DNA of 11,874 nt from NCBI RefSeq assembly GCF_008831285.2, contig NC_045148.1, forward strand, positions 23,711,004-23,722,877, read 5' to 3'. Under the pieces are notes generated by a model. It was not told where the DNA came from. It searched no databases and saw only the letters and a program-made list of their open reading frames with translations. The position numbers and the translations under genes were made by a program. Positions 1-7,477 of the stretch are shown one piece after another; the first letter of the stretch is position 1; every line of letters starts with the position of its first letter. The stretch comes from Nymphaea colorata. Its lineage: Eukaryota > Streptophyta > Magnoliopsida > Nymphaeales > Nymphaeaceae.

Positions 1-1774
1 AAGAACATGAACTTAATGTGCTTTCTTTTGGCAATGTTTCGTAACATATTCTGCTGATGTTTTTCATCAATTAATGGATTTTAATTTTATCAAAGTGCTT
101 CCTAAATGTTGTTTGTCTCATTCAGGCTTCTACATGAGTATAAAAATTTAATCACCCAATTAGTATGCTCCACATATATTTCTGCTTGCTTCAAGCAAGT
201 AATCAATCCTGGTGTTTGGTCTACAGATTATAGATGATTATTAATAACTGAGTTGATGTGGCCATCACATACAGATTCTAGTATTTGGATCCCTATGTTA
301 CTGGAATGACAAAAATCCAGCATCCATAAGTCAAAGCACACAAATAAGCAATTATTTCACAGAAGACTGTAAAAATATCACAATCATATATACCTGTGGA
401 AGATAAGTAGCTGATGCAAGCCAACAACCACCAACAAAAAAAAAATCAAAATATCATTAAATGCCTTGACTTAAGCATCTTAAACATGTTATCCAAGTGA
501 AAGAATCCATGATCAATGATGCATGCTCGCAGCTCTAGGAACAAAGCAGGAACTAGGGGTTGTCTGGTAATCACAACAGTATATTATTGTTTTATGTATC
601 AGACCTAACACTTAGGACAGATTCATGGAATATTGTAACATAATATTACGTAAATTTGCCTAAGATTGGGGACAAGATCAAGATAAGATATAAGCTTATG
701 CAGAGGCAAGTTACGATGTAAGTAGCTTCACCCAGCTCTGTTGGTGGTGAAAAAAATCCCCGTCAGAGGTAAGGGGTTAAAGGCTTCTCAAGACATTATA
801 GTTCCAAGAAAATGATCAAATAAGATTATTTTGAGCCTAAACAAAATCAAGTTAGAAAGCATGGGGAATTAAAATGAAAAAATAACCTGTGAAACTCTAA
901 CAAAGAGAATTTTAGAATTTGTCATTGAATGGACATGGTCAATCATAACTGAAAGGTCATATAGAGCCAATCCCTCCCAAATTAGGGTTGTCAATATATT
1001 TGATTTCAATTGGAAATCCACCAAACCAGTTCAAAAAATATCGGACATAGAAAAAAATTAATATCTGATTAAGAAATTGGATCGGATTCAAATTTAAGAA
1101 ATGGCATCTGACTGATTCAGATTCAGATTTGGATGTATATATATAAGTGTGAACGAAAATGATAAGATTCAAGTGTGAAACGACAATGATATGTAAGTGT
1201 CAATGAAATGATACGTTCCCTTTAGATTTAAAACATAAAAGACACGTAGTAAGAAAAAGCAAATTTTTTTTTTGGAAAAATGTATTCAACTGAGCAAATC
1301 AAGTCATCAAAAAAGCCAAAAAAAGGTGTCATTTTTTTGAAAAAAAAAACAAAATAAAGGCATAAAAACGAGTTTTTTTTCATTTTTGCTCTCATTTAAA
1401 CATTTTAGGCCTTTCTATTTTTCCCTTTTCAATGTCAAACTGTTTCTATTTTCTGATTTTTATTTGTGGATATCTAGTTATGTTTTATGTTCTTTCCTAG
1501 ATTCTATTTTTTCCCGAATTTTTAAGATTTTGCAATTTTTTAAAATGATTCCCCAACTTTTGCAGCTCACTATATTATCCCTAAGAAAAATTCACGATTT
1601 AAAAATTTTTGAAGAGGCCAAAGTGATTTTTTTTTCTTTTTCTGGACTGCCAAAGAGTAAGTTAGTTTACATTTCTCAAATCTGGGAGGGTACACTGAAC
1701 TCATGATAACCATGTGAAGGGTTTTTTTTTTTCAATTCTTAAGGGTATTTGATCTATTGACTTAACATGAAGAC
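1..1774. other. AT-rich flanking DNA, no gene recognised
   Basis: No coding region, tRNA or recognisable element could be supported here on either strand. The stretch is AT-rich. From about 1262 to 1385 it holds several A or T runs of 7 to 10 bases. Longer open frames (minus strand 957-1172, plus strand 1386-1706) are dominated by codons from A/T runs and show no family motif. A pyrimidine-rich stretch ending in tttgcag near 1565 resembles a plant 3' splice site, but no exon-like frame follows. It may be intergenic or intronic DNA of the host. The N gap means it need not be adjacent to the rDNA that follows. Confidence 0.6.
1145..1213. repeat. Three imperfect tandem copies of a 24-26 bp unit
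   Basis: Units begin at 1145, 1171 and 1195, each opening with aagtgt and closing with a variant of aatgata. Spacing is 26 then 24 bases and the copies differ by several substitutions and indels. This is a short decayed tandem repeat in AT-rich DNA. No function is implied. Confidence 0.55.
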
Positions 1775-1874
1775 NNNNNNNNNNNNNNNNNNNNNNNNNN
1801 NNNNNNNNNNNNNNNNNNNNNNNNNNNNNNNNNNNNNNNNNNNNNNNNNNNNNNNNNNNNNNNNNNNNNNNNNN
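1775..1874. other. Assembly gap (100 N)
   Basis: A run of exactly 100 unknown bases, a common convention for a scaffold gap of unknown size. It separates AT-rich DNA from rDNA. Adjacency of the two sides is therefore not demonstrated, and rDNA is a frequent cause of misjoined scaffolds. Confidence 0.97.
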
Positions 1875-2015
1875 TGATGGCATGGCTGCTTTGTTGAGCC
1901 AGGTCGCGGAATCAAGAGCTCCAAGTGGACCATTTTTGGTAAGCAGAACTGGCGATGCGGGATGAACCGGAAGCCGGGTTACGGTGCCTAACTGCCGCCC
2001 ATGCTCGGTCGTACT

Positions 2016-2077
2016 CATAACCGCATTAGGTCTCCAAGGTGAACAGCCATAACCGCTAGGTCTCCAAGGTGAACAGC
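2016..2077 (+). repeat. Tandem duplication inside the rDNA fragment
   Basis: Copy one is 2016-2047 (32 bases) and copy two is 2048-2077 (30 bases). They run from cataaccgc to gaacagc and differ only by two bases (at) missing from copy two after ccgc. Intact large-subunit genes carry this stretch once, so it is a local duplication in a decayed rDNA copy. Confidence 0.9.
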
Positions 2078-2359
2078 CTCTGGCCAATGGAACAATGTAG
2101 GCAAGGGAAGTCGGCAAAACGGATCCGTAACTTCGAGAAAAGGATTGGCGCTGAGGGCTGGGCACGGGGGTCCTTGTCCAGAACCCGTCGGCTGTCGGCG
2201 GACTGCTCGAGCTGCTCCTGCAGCGAGAGCGGGCCACTGCGTGCCAGCCGGGGGACAGACTGGGAATGGCCTTTCACGGGCCTTCCCTGGGCATCGAACA
2301 GCCAACTCAGAACTGGTACGGACAAGGGGAATCCGACTGTTTAATTAAAACAAAGCATT

Positions 2360-2364
2360 GCGAT
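2360..2364 (+). repeat. Left target-site duplication of Element 1 (gcgat)
   Basis: The five rDNA bases gcgat directly precede the TG end of the 5' LTR, and the same five bases directly follow the CA end of the 3' LTR at 7884-7888. Five-base duplications are normal for Ty3/gypsy integrases. The bases are native to conserved large-subunit rRNA, so the insertion point inside the rRNA sequence is known to the base. Confidence 0.93.
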
Positions 2365-2749
2365 TGTTCCCCTGTGTCTGGGAGTCTGTACAGTCCTTTG
2401 CTTTGTTTTGCATTGTACTTCCTTTGCTTATGCATGTTTACTTGTAAGGGAGTACCCTCCCACGGTCTAAGTGTCAATATTGGGATTTCTTGTTTTGGAT
2501 GGTCGGCATGGGAATCCTGTAAGTGGCCTCGGCCATCCTACATAAGTAAAGTCGAGATCATTCTCCTTACTTATCTTTCTCGTGATGTACTAATTCTTCA
2601 AGCGAATACATTGCGAGATTTCTTTATTCACAAGCATTCTTTATACACTTGTTTTCTCAAACTACTTTTGCGCCCGTTCGGTGGTTTGAAGGCTTGCGGC
2701 AATCAGGTTCTTGCCGCGCCGCACGGGCCGAAGTTGTCAGCCCGTGACA
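2365..2749 (+). repeat. 5' LTR of Element 1 (385 bp)
   Basis: It begins tgttcccctgtg and ends cccgtgaca, matching 7478-7883. Relative to the 3' LTR it lacks 18 bases, consistent with loss of one copy of the direct repeat tttgcttatg plus its 8-base spacer, and lacks single bases in three short homopolymers. It should hold the promoter, but I see no convincing TATA box. The closest AT-rich candidates are acataagtaaa near 2540 and ctttatacac near 2639. An imperfect stem, ggatggtc (2497-2504) with ggccatcc (2531-2538), and a small hairpin, gggag/ctccc (2448-2461), are also present. Confidence 0.95.
2696..2746 (+). other. Two consecutive hairpins at the 3' end of the Element 1 LTR (U5)
   Basis: The first stem pairs gcggcaa (2696-2702) with ttgccgc (2711-2717) across an 8-base loop. 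The second pairs cacgggc (2722-2728) with gcccgtg (2740-2746) across an 11-base loop, three bases before the LTR end and five before the primer site. Both stems are perfect 7-mers. In the 3' LTR each stem carries one transition that turns a Watson-Crick pair into a G-U wobble, so pairing is kept. In genomic RNA these would sit just upstream of the tRNA primer, where LTR-element RNAs often have structure that guides priming. That role is inference. Confidence 0.6.
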
Positions 2750-2751
2750 AC

Positions 2752-2763
2752 TGGTATCAGAGC
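2752..2763 (+). promoter_or_regulatory. Primer binding site, initiator methionine tRNA (Element 1)
   Basis: The word tggtatcagagc starts two bases after the 5' LTR end. It is the classic complement of the 3' end of plant initiator tRNA-Met and is used by many plant LTR retrotransposons to prime minus-strand DNA synthesis. Confidence 0.95.
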
Positions 2764-2795
2764 CAGGTTCGGCAATCTGGGGAAGCGGTTGGATA

Positions 2796-2819
2796 GTCGG
2801 TGTAGAACTACACGCCGAC
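2796..2819 (+). other. Bulged hairpin in the untranslated leader of Element 1
   Basis: gtcgg (2796-2800) pairs with ccgac (2815-2819), and tgtag (2801-2805) can pair at least partly with ctaca (2808-2812). A two-base bulge (cg) interrupts the 3' strand. Element 2 has the same gtcggtg / cacgccgac arrangement with the same bulge at 8358-8381, although neighbouring leader bases differ. It is a candidate packaging, dimerisation or priming element. The role is inferred only from position and conservation. Confidence 0.5.
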
Positions 2820-2873
2820 GATCGTTGATCGAAAGAGACCTCGACGATCGTTGATCGTCAAGATCGCTGATCG
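2817..2873 (+). repeat. Repeated gatcgttgatcg words in the Element 1 leader
   Basis: The 15-mer gacgatcgttgatcg occurs at 2817-2831 and again at 2843-2857, followed by a variant gatcgctgatcg at 2862-2873. Element 2 has no such repeat and its leader is correspondingly shorter. The repeat lies between the primer site and the gag start region and probably arose by local duplication. Confidence 0.85.
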
Positions 2874-2887
2874 AAGAGGAAGAAGCC

Positions 2888-3982
2888 CTGGCGACTCAAT
2901 ATAATCTGCGAAGTGCCAAGGGCAAGGGGTAGCCCATTCTGACGAGATGGGTACATCCCAGGGTCAGGAAGACCTGACCGAGATGGTGAACAAGCTGGCT
3001 ACCGACGTAACTACTCATGAAGAAGCGTTGGGTAATGCAGCTGAGTCCTTCGGGAAATGAAGGACGAGATGAAGGTACTACGGGAACAAATGGCCGACCT
3101 AGTGGCCATGAATCGGGCACTGACGACACAGTGACCGCGTTACAGGCTGAAGTCAAGGAACTTCAGGTAAAGAACCGCACACTACAGCGTCAAATCTCTG
3201 TAGGTGGAGGTGACGATCGGCCAGCGAGGGTCGACGTTCAGAGACCAGCTAAATACAATGGAACTCGGGATAGTCGAGTGATCGACAACTTTTTATTTCA
3301 AGTGGAGTACTACTTGGACTTGCAAGGCGTTATGGGGGACGACCTTCAAGTCAAGACTGCGGCTATGTTGCTAGAGGGCGACGCTGTGGCATGGTGGAGA
3401 AGGAAAAGGCTCGACATTCAAAAGGGGATATGCACAATAGACACTTTCGATGATTTTCAGCGAGAGTTGAGAACTTACTTCATGCCCCCGAATGCGACAC
3501 GCCATGCCTATCGGATGGTTGGTGAATTAAAACCATACCGGATCCTTGCGAGATTACGTGAGGCCTATCAAAGGCTGATGTTAGATGTGCCAGATATGCA
3601 AGAACAAGATAAATTGAACTGGTTCATTTTGGGACTTCAGTCATGGGCACAATTCGAAGTGGAAAGGAGTAATCCAGAGACCTTGGAGGATGCTTATGTA
3701 GTAGCAGAACGTTTGGCTGATACTCAGCGCAAGAGCTACACTAACGCCTTCAAGCCGTCGAGGAAGCCTGACCATGGAGGAAAGAAAGATGATCGAAGGG
3801 AACGGAAAGATGAACCATCAACTCAGCGCCAAGTCGAAAGAAGAACTTTCTTTCACAGAAACGACAACTCTCAGAATAGAGTGTTGAATTGTTGGTTTTG
3901 TGATGGCAATCACTTAGGAAGACAATGTCCAAAGCGTGGAAACAGGGACAATCAAGCCAAGCTCTTCAAGGCAATCTGCTAA
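2888..3982 (+). pseudogene. gag of Element 1, broken
   Basis: Gag forms the nucleocapsid-like particle. Aligning by eye to the intact Gag of Element 2, the start codon has become CTG (2888-2890) and a TAG stop lies 14 codons on (2930-2932). The frame then changes near 2933-2946, near 3051-3056 (cgggaaatga) and near 3130, after which one frame runs to TAA at 3980-3982. That frame holds the gag core (AWWRRKR at about 3390, SYTNAF at about 3735) and a zinc knuckle [13 protein letters not shown] near 3892-3930, of form CX2CX3HX4C. A compensated pair of shifts lies at about 3536 and 3563. The first 38 codons of the open frame beginning with ATG at 3017 are out of the true frame, so that ATG is not a genuine gag start. 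The gag-to-pol junction (about 3935-4018) needs further shifts, one probably in the A7 run at 4012-4018. Confidence 0.88.
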
Positions 3983-4017
3983 TGCGGTACAAGGTGAAGA
4001 AGGGGAAGGACAAAAAA

Positions 4018-5106
4018 ATGGGTGCACTTCAACTTCTAAACACCATAAAAAGGGAGGAAAAAGTGAAGGTAACAGCAACACCTTCTAACGATCTCATGTA
4101 CTTGGAAATCCTGGTAAATGGAAGGTATACCTTGGCTATGGTAGACACGGAAGCCACACATAACTTTGTCTCAGTTGAGGAGGCAAGGAGACTAGGCCTA
4201 ACCCTTGAGAGGGGAGAGTTACGCATGAAGGCGGTGAACTCAGAGGCCAAACCGATCCACGGAGTGGCCCGGGATGCGGTTGTGAAGATTGAGAGTTGGT
4301 CAAGAAGGGCCAACTTCTCGGTGGTCCCGATGGATGATTTCCGGATGATCCTAGGCATGGAGCTCCTCAGTACTGCGAAAATTGTCCCAATGCCGCACCT
4401 ACGCAGTATCAGTATCATGGATGAAAAGTCCCCTTGTATGGTTCCAGTAACATCGATAAAGAGGGATAAGGGGAAAGCCGCAATGATATCTGCCCTTCAG
4501 TTGAAGAAAGGCCTCAAGCACGGCAAAGAAACGTACTTGGTGGCAATCAGGGAAGTGACTAATGACTCCCTCGGTTTGGTCCCAGAGGCGCTTGCGCCTG
4601 TCTTAGCGGAATTCGCAGGAACAATGCCCGCGGAGCTCCCTAGACGGCTGCCACCTCGACGTGAGGTGGATCATGCCATCGAACTCCTTCCTGGTGCCAA
4701 ACCCCCAGCAATGGCACCATATCGAATGGCCCCTGCAGAATTAAGAGAACTTCGGCGACAGTTGAACGAGATGCTAGCTGGAGGTATAATCAGACCCTCC
4801 AAAGCTCCTTTTGGTGCACCAGTGTTATTCCAAGCGAAGCATGACGGCTCCAAAAGGCTATGTGTGGATTATCGAGCATTGAACAAGGTAACGGTGAAGA
4901 ACAAGTACCCCTTACCTTTGATTGCAGATCTGTTTGATCAACTAGGCAAAGCTCAAGTGTTTTCCAAGTTAGACCTCAGATCGGGATATTGGCAAGTTCA
5001 GATTGTTGATGGCGACGAGCCAAAGACCACTTGCGTCACTCGTTACGGTGCCTTTGAATTCTTGGTAATGCCGTTCGGGTTGACGAATGCCCCAGCCACT
5101 TTTTTC
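4018..5106 (+). pseudogene. pol of Element 1, protease and N-terminal reverse transcriptase, broken
   Basis: This frame begins at the MGALQLL segment, collinear with MGAAQTI of Element 2. The aspartic protease core reads V-D-T-E-A-T-H-N-F, where the family motif is D-T/S-G. The third codon is GAA at 4150-4152 in place of glycine, which should abolish or badly impair activity. The reverse transcriptase region follows, with [12 protein letters not shown], the first catalytic aspartate in KLDLRSGYW (GAC 4972-4974) and [12 protein letters not shown]. At the T6 run about 5100-5105 one extra T relative to Element 2 shifts the frame, and a TAA follows at 5119-5121. The break falls between the first catalytic aspartate and the YLDD box. 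Confidence 0.92.
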
Positions 5107-5647
5107 GACTCTAATGAATAAGATATTCTATCCGTACTTAGATAAGTTCGTGGTAGTCTATCTTGATGACATTGTAGTGTACAGCAGCTCCATGAGGGAC
5201 CATGTGGAACACTTGCGAACAGTGTTCAAGGTATTGGAGGAAAACGAACTCTATGTGAAGCGCGAGAAGTGCCTATTCGACCAATCGGAAATCAGTTTTC
5301 TCGGTCACATTGTGGGAAAAGGTCAGCTGCGAATGGACATAGAAAAGGTAAGGGCAATTCGAGACTGGAAACCACCAACCAATGTACCGAAACTACGTTC
5401 TTTTCTTGGTTTGGCAAATTACTATCGACGATTCATTGAGGGGTATTCTTTGATAACTGCGCCTCTCACTGATTTGTTGAAGAAAAACCGAACTTGGGCT
5501 TGGGAAGATCTCGAAGAAGATGCCTTCGACAAGTTAAAGAGGGCCCTGACGCAGGAGCCTTTGCTCAGGTTGCCCGACCACACAAGGAAATTTGAAATCC
5601 ACACGGATGCATCAGATTTTGCCATTGGTGGAGTTTTGATGCAGAAG
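5106..5647 (+). pseudogene. pol of Element 1, C-terminal reverse transcriptase and start of RNase H
   Basis: After the shift at about 5105 the polymerase continues in the next frame. The YLDD catalytic box is at 5159-5170, then LGHIVG, the thumb and connection segment with [13 protein letters not shown], and the first RNase H aspartate in [11 protein letters not shown] (GAT 5606-5608), which is intact here although lost in Element 2. One base is missing around 5645-5647 (cagaaggtc against caggacggtc in Element 2). This puts the rest out of frame and produces a TGA near 5678. An ATG at 5087 opens this frame by chance within the overlap and is not a real start. Confidence 0.92.
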
Positions 5648-6600
5648 GTCATCCAGTTGCCTATGAGAGTCGGAAGCTGAAAGACGCAGAGCGACGGTAC
5701 TCCGTGCATGAAAGGGAAATGACGGCCATTATTCATTGTCTTCGAACATGGAGGCATTACTTATTGGGGTCCCAATTCGTGGTAAAGACTGATAATGTAG
5801 CTACAAGCTACTTCCAGACTCAAAAGAAGTTGAGTCCGAAGCAAGCTCGATGGCAGGAATTCCTTGCAGAATTCGATTTTGCCTTGGAATACAAGGCAGG
5901 GAAGACAAACGTCGTAGCCGATGCACTGAGTTGGAAGGCGGAGTTGGCAGCTACCCGGACAACATCATCCGAAGCGCAACTCGAGGGTGCTCTTCTCGGG
6001 CGGATTCGAGAAGGCATGAAGCAGGACCCAGTGGCCAAGCACTTGGTCGAAACAACGAAAGCGGGAAAGACGCGACGATTTTGGCTACAAGATGGACTTT
6101 TGATGGCAAAGGGCGGACGAGTGTTCGTGCCGAGATGGGGCAATCTCCGACGAGAGTTGCTAAAGGAGTGTCATGACTCATTGTGGGCTGGCCATCCTGG
6201 CCAGGAGCGAACACTGGCACTACTCGAACGTGGCTACTACTGGCCACAGATGCGCGACGACGTTGAAGCATATGTGAAAACATGCTTGATCTGTCAGCAG
6301 GACAAGGGAACAAACCAGAAGCCTGCCGGTCTCCTGGAACCTCTTCGTATTCCAGAACGTCCATGGGAATGCCTCTCCATGGACTTCATCGTCATCTTGC
6401 CCAAAGTTGACGGCTTCAGCTCCATCCTTGTGGTTGTAGATAGATTTTCAAAGTATGCCACCTTTATCCCAGCCTCTAAAGAATGTCCCACGGAAAAGAC
6501 GGCCGAGTTGTTCGTGAAGCATATTGTCAAGCATTGGGGCGTGCCGAAAAGCATTGTTAGTGATCGGGACGCTCGCTTCACAGGAAAATTTTGGCGCTAA
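5647..6600 (+). pseudogene. pol of Element 1, RNase H and N-terminal integrase, ending at a nonsense codon
   Basis: The true frame resumes at [10 protein letters not shown]. RNase H residues seen include the glutamate in VHEREM, the aspartate in VKTDN and the aspartate in VVADAL. The usual arginine after ADALS is tryptophan. Integrase follows with a histidine/cysteine zinc-binding domain (H in ECHDS, H in AGHPG, then CLIC), and the first two DDE residues in SMDFIV and SDRDARF. Translation stops at TAA 6598-6600, just after KFWR, where related elements normally carry glutamate (GAA). The frame is unchanged on the far side, so this is a simple nonsense change. It cuts integrase before its catalytic glutamate. 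Confidence 0.92.
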
Positions 6601-7461
6601 GTATTTCGTTTGTTGGGTTCGGATTTATTATTCTCAACAAGTTTCCACCCTCAAACGGACGGCCAAACTGAACGAATCAACGGATTGTTGGAACAATACC
6701 TTCGACACTATGTCAGTGCGAATCAAAAAGATTGGGTGAAATTGTTGGATGTAGCTCAATTTTGCTACAATTTGCAGAAGAGCGAGTCTTCTGGACATAG
6801 TCCATTCGAAATAGCCACTGGACAACAACCGTTGATGCCACATACCCTTGCAGCCCAAGAAAAGGGAAGACCCACTTTTGCCTACCAGTTCGTTCGCGAT
6901 TGGCAACACCAGACGGAAATGGCTAAGGCATTCTTACACAAGGCCGCCAAAAAGATGAAAAAGTTTGCAGATCGGAATCGAAGGCCAATGGACTTCCGGG
7001 TGGGTGATCAAGTCCTCATAAAGCTCTACCCTGATCGCACGGGCATTTTCCGTGGTCGACACCGGTCATTGATCCGCAAGTATGAGGGACCCTTCACAGT
7101 GCTGAAGAGAATCGGAAAGCTAGCCTACAAGCTAGACTTGCCGCCAGACTTTAAGGTGCATTCAGTGTTCCATGTTTGTAACCTGAAGCCCTTCTATGTC
7201 GATGAGGAAGACCCTGAGCGAAGCGTTCCAGAACGAGACCCGATCCTGCAGCGAGCCCCGCCGACCAAGCGAGCGGCGGACCGTCGGATGGAAGAAATTC
7301 TTCGGCACAAGACAAACTATTTGGGGGAGCCGAAGAAGTACCAAGTGAAGTGGATAGGCGAACACAACCCCACCTGGGAGTATGCATTCCGCATGAAGCA
7401 GCGCTACCCGCTGGAAGTCAAGGCCTATCATGAAACTGCTGGCGCCGAGGACGGCGCATAA
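6601..7461 (+). pseudogene. pol of Element 1, C-terminal integrase and chromodomain
   Basis: In the same frame as the upstream part. It contains the integrase catalytic glutamate in DGQTERIN (GAA 6670-6672), the GPY/F-type module (KYEGPFTVLKRIGKLAYKLDL) and VFHVCNLKPFY. A C-terminal chromodomain spans about 7285-7434, recognised from MEEILRHK, YQVKWIGE and PTWEY. Of the three aromatic cage residues that bind methylated histone tails, only the central tryptophan in VKW is evident. The first position is arginine and the third glutamate, as reported for plant group II chromodomains. Such domains are thought to steer integration toward particular chromatin. TAA at 7459-7461 ends the frame, three bases before the polypurine tract. 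The first ATG is at 6610, but nothing suggests independent translation. Confidence 0.9.
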
Positions 7462-7464
7462 CTT

Positions 7465-7477
7465 GAAGGGGGGAGCC
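7465..7477 (+). promoter_or_regulatory. Polypurine tract of Element 1
   Basis: The purine run gaaggggggag followed by cc sits directly before the TG of the 3' LTR. Purine tracts at this place resist RNase H and prime plus-strand DNA synthesis. Confidence 0.9.

Larger units (their letters stand above)
1875..2364 (+). rRNA. Degenerate fragment of 25S/28S large-subunit rRNA gene
   Basis: Two blocks match conserved large-subunit rRNA sequence as I remember it. Block one, from the gap to about 1995, covers the part around the words tggtaagcagaactggcgat and gggatgaaccggaagccggg. Block two, from about 1997 to 2364, runs from the ctcataaccgca word through tggaacaatgtaggcaaggg and gaactggtacggacaagggg to the attaaaacaaagcattgcga word. 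In intact genes these blocks are separated by several hundred bases, so this copy has an internal deletion at about 1994-2000. It also has a tandem duplication (2016-2077) and scattered changes, many of C-to-T or G-to-A type relative to remembered plant sequence. It is thus an rDNA pseudogene or relic, not a working gene. Its 5' part is cut by the N gap. Its 3' continuation is interrupted by Element 1 after gcgat and may resume beyond Element 2, outside the window. Confidence 0.9.

Noticed and set aside
641-649. taatattac, identical to the geminivirus origin nonanucleotide
   Set aside because: No GC-rich stem or Rep-binding repeats flank it and no Rep-like frame is near. Nine AT-rich bases are expected by chance here.
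746-777. Short cccc/gggg hairpin as a possible small RNA or terminator
   Set aside because: A four-pair stem with no conserved context is not evidence of an RNA gene.
965-1030. Possible hAT-like or MITE end (tagggttgtcaatat)
   Set aside because: No matching inverted end or flanking duplication was found within the left region.
957-1386. Open frames at 957-1172 (minus) and the one starting at 1386 (plus)
   Set aside because: Composition follows A/T runs and simple repeats, with no recognisable domain and no support for a start.
1701-2325. Minus-strand open frames of 89-178 codons across the rDNA fragment
   Set aside because: They are antisense to rRNA sequence, and the longest also crosses the N gap. 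Such frames are well-known false protein annotations in plant rDNA.
2345-2365. R1 or R2 non-LTR element in rDNA
   Set aside because: The inserted sequence has LTRs, primer site and gypsy-type pol, and the site is upstream of the known R2 position.
2266-2796. Plus-strand open frame of 176 codons spanning rDNA, LTR and primer site
   Set aside because: It crosses the rDNA-LTR insertion junction and has no protein family motif, so it is a chance frame.
3925-3982. Overlap of gag and pol frames in Element 1 read as programmed ribosomal frameshifting
   Set aside because: Element 2 has Gag and Pol in one frame and the collinear alignment shows further shifts nearby, so this is decay.
5820-6364. Antisense and other-frame open reading frames of 95-137 codons over pol (for example 5820-6143, 5951-6364, 11323-11646)
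   Set aside because: They mirror coding sequence of pol on the opposite strand or another frame and show no independent motif.
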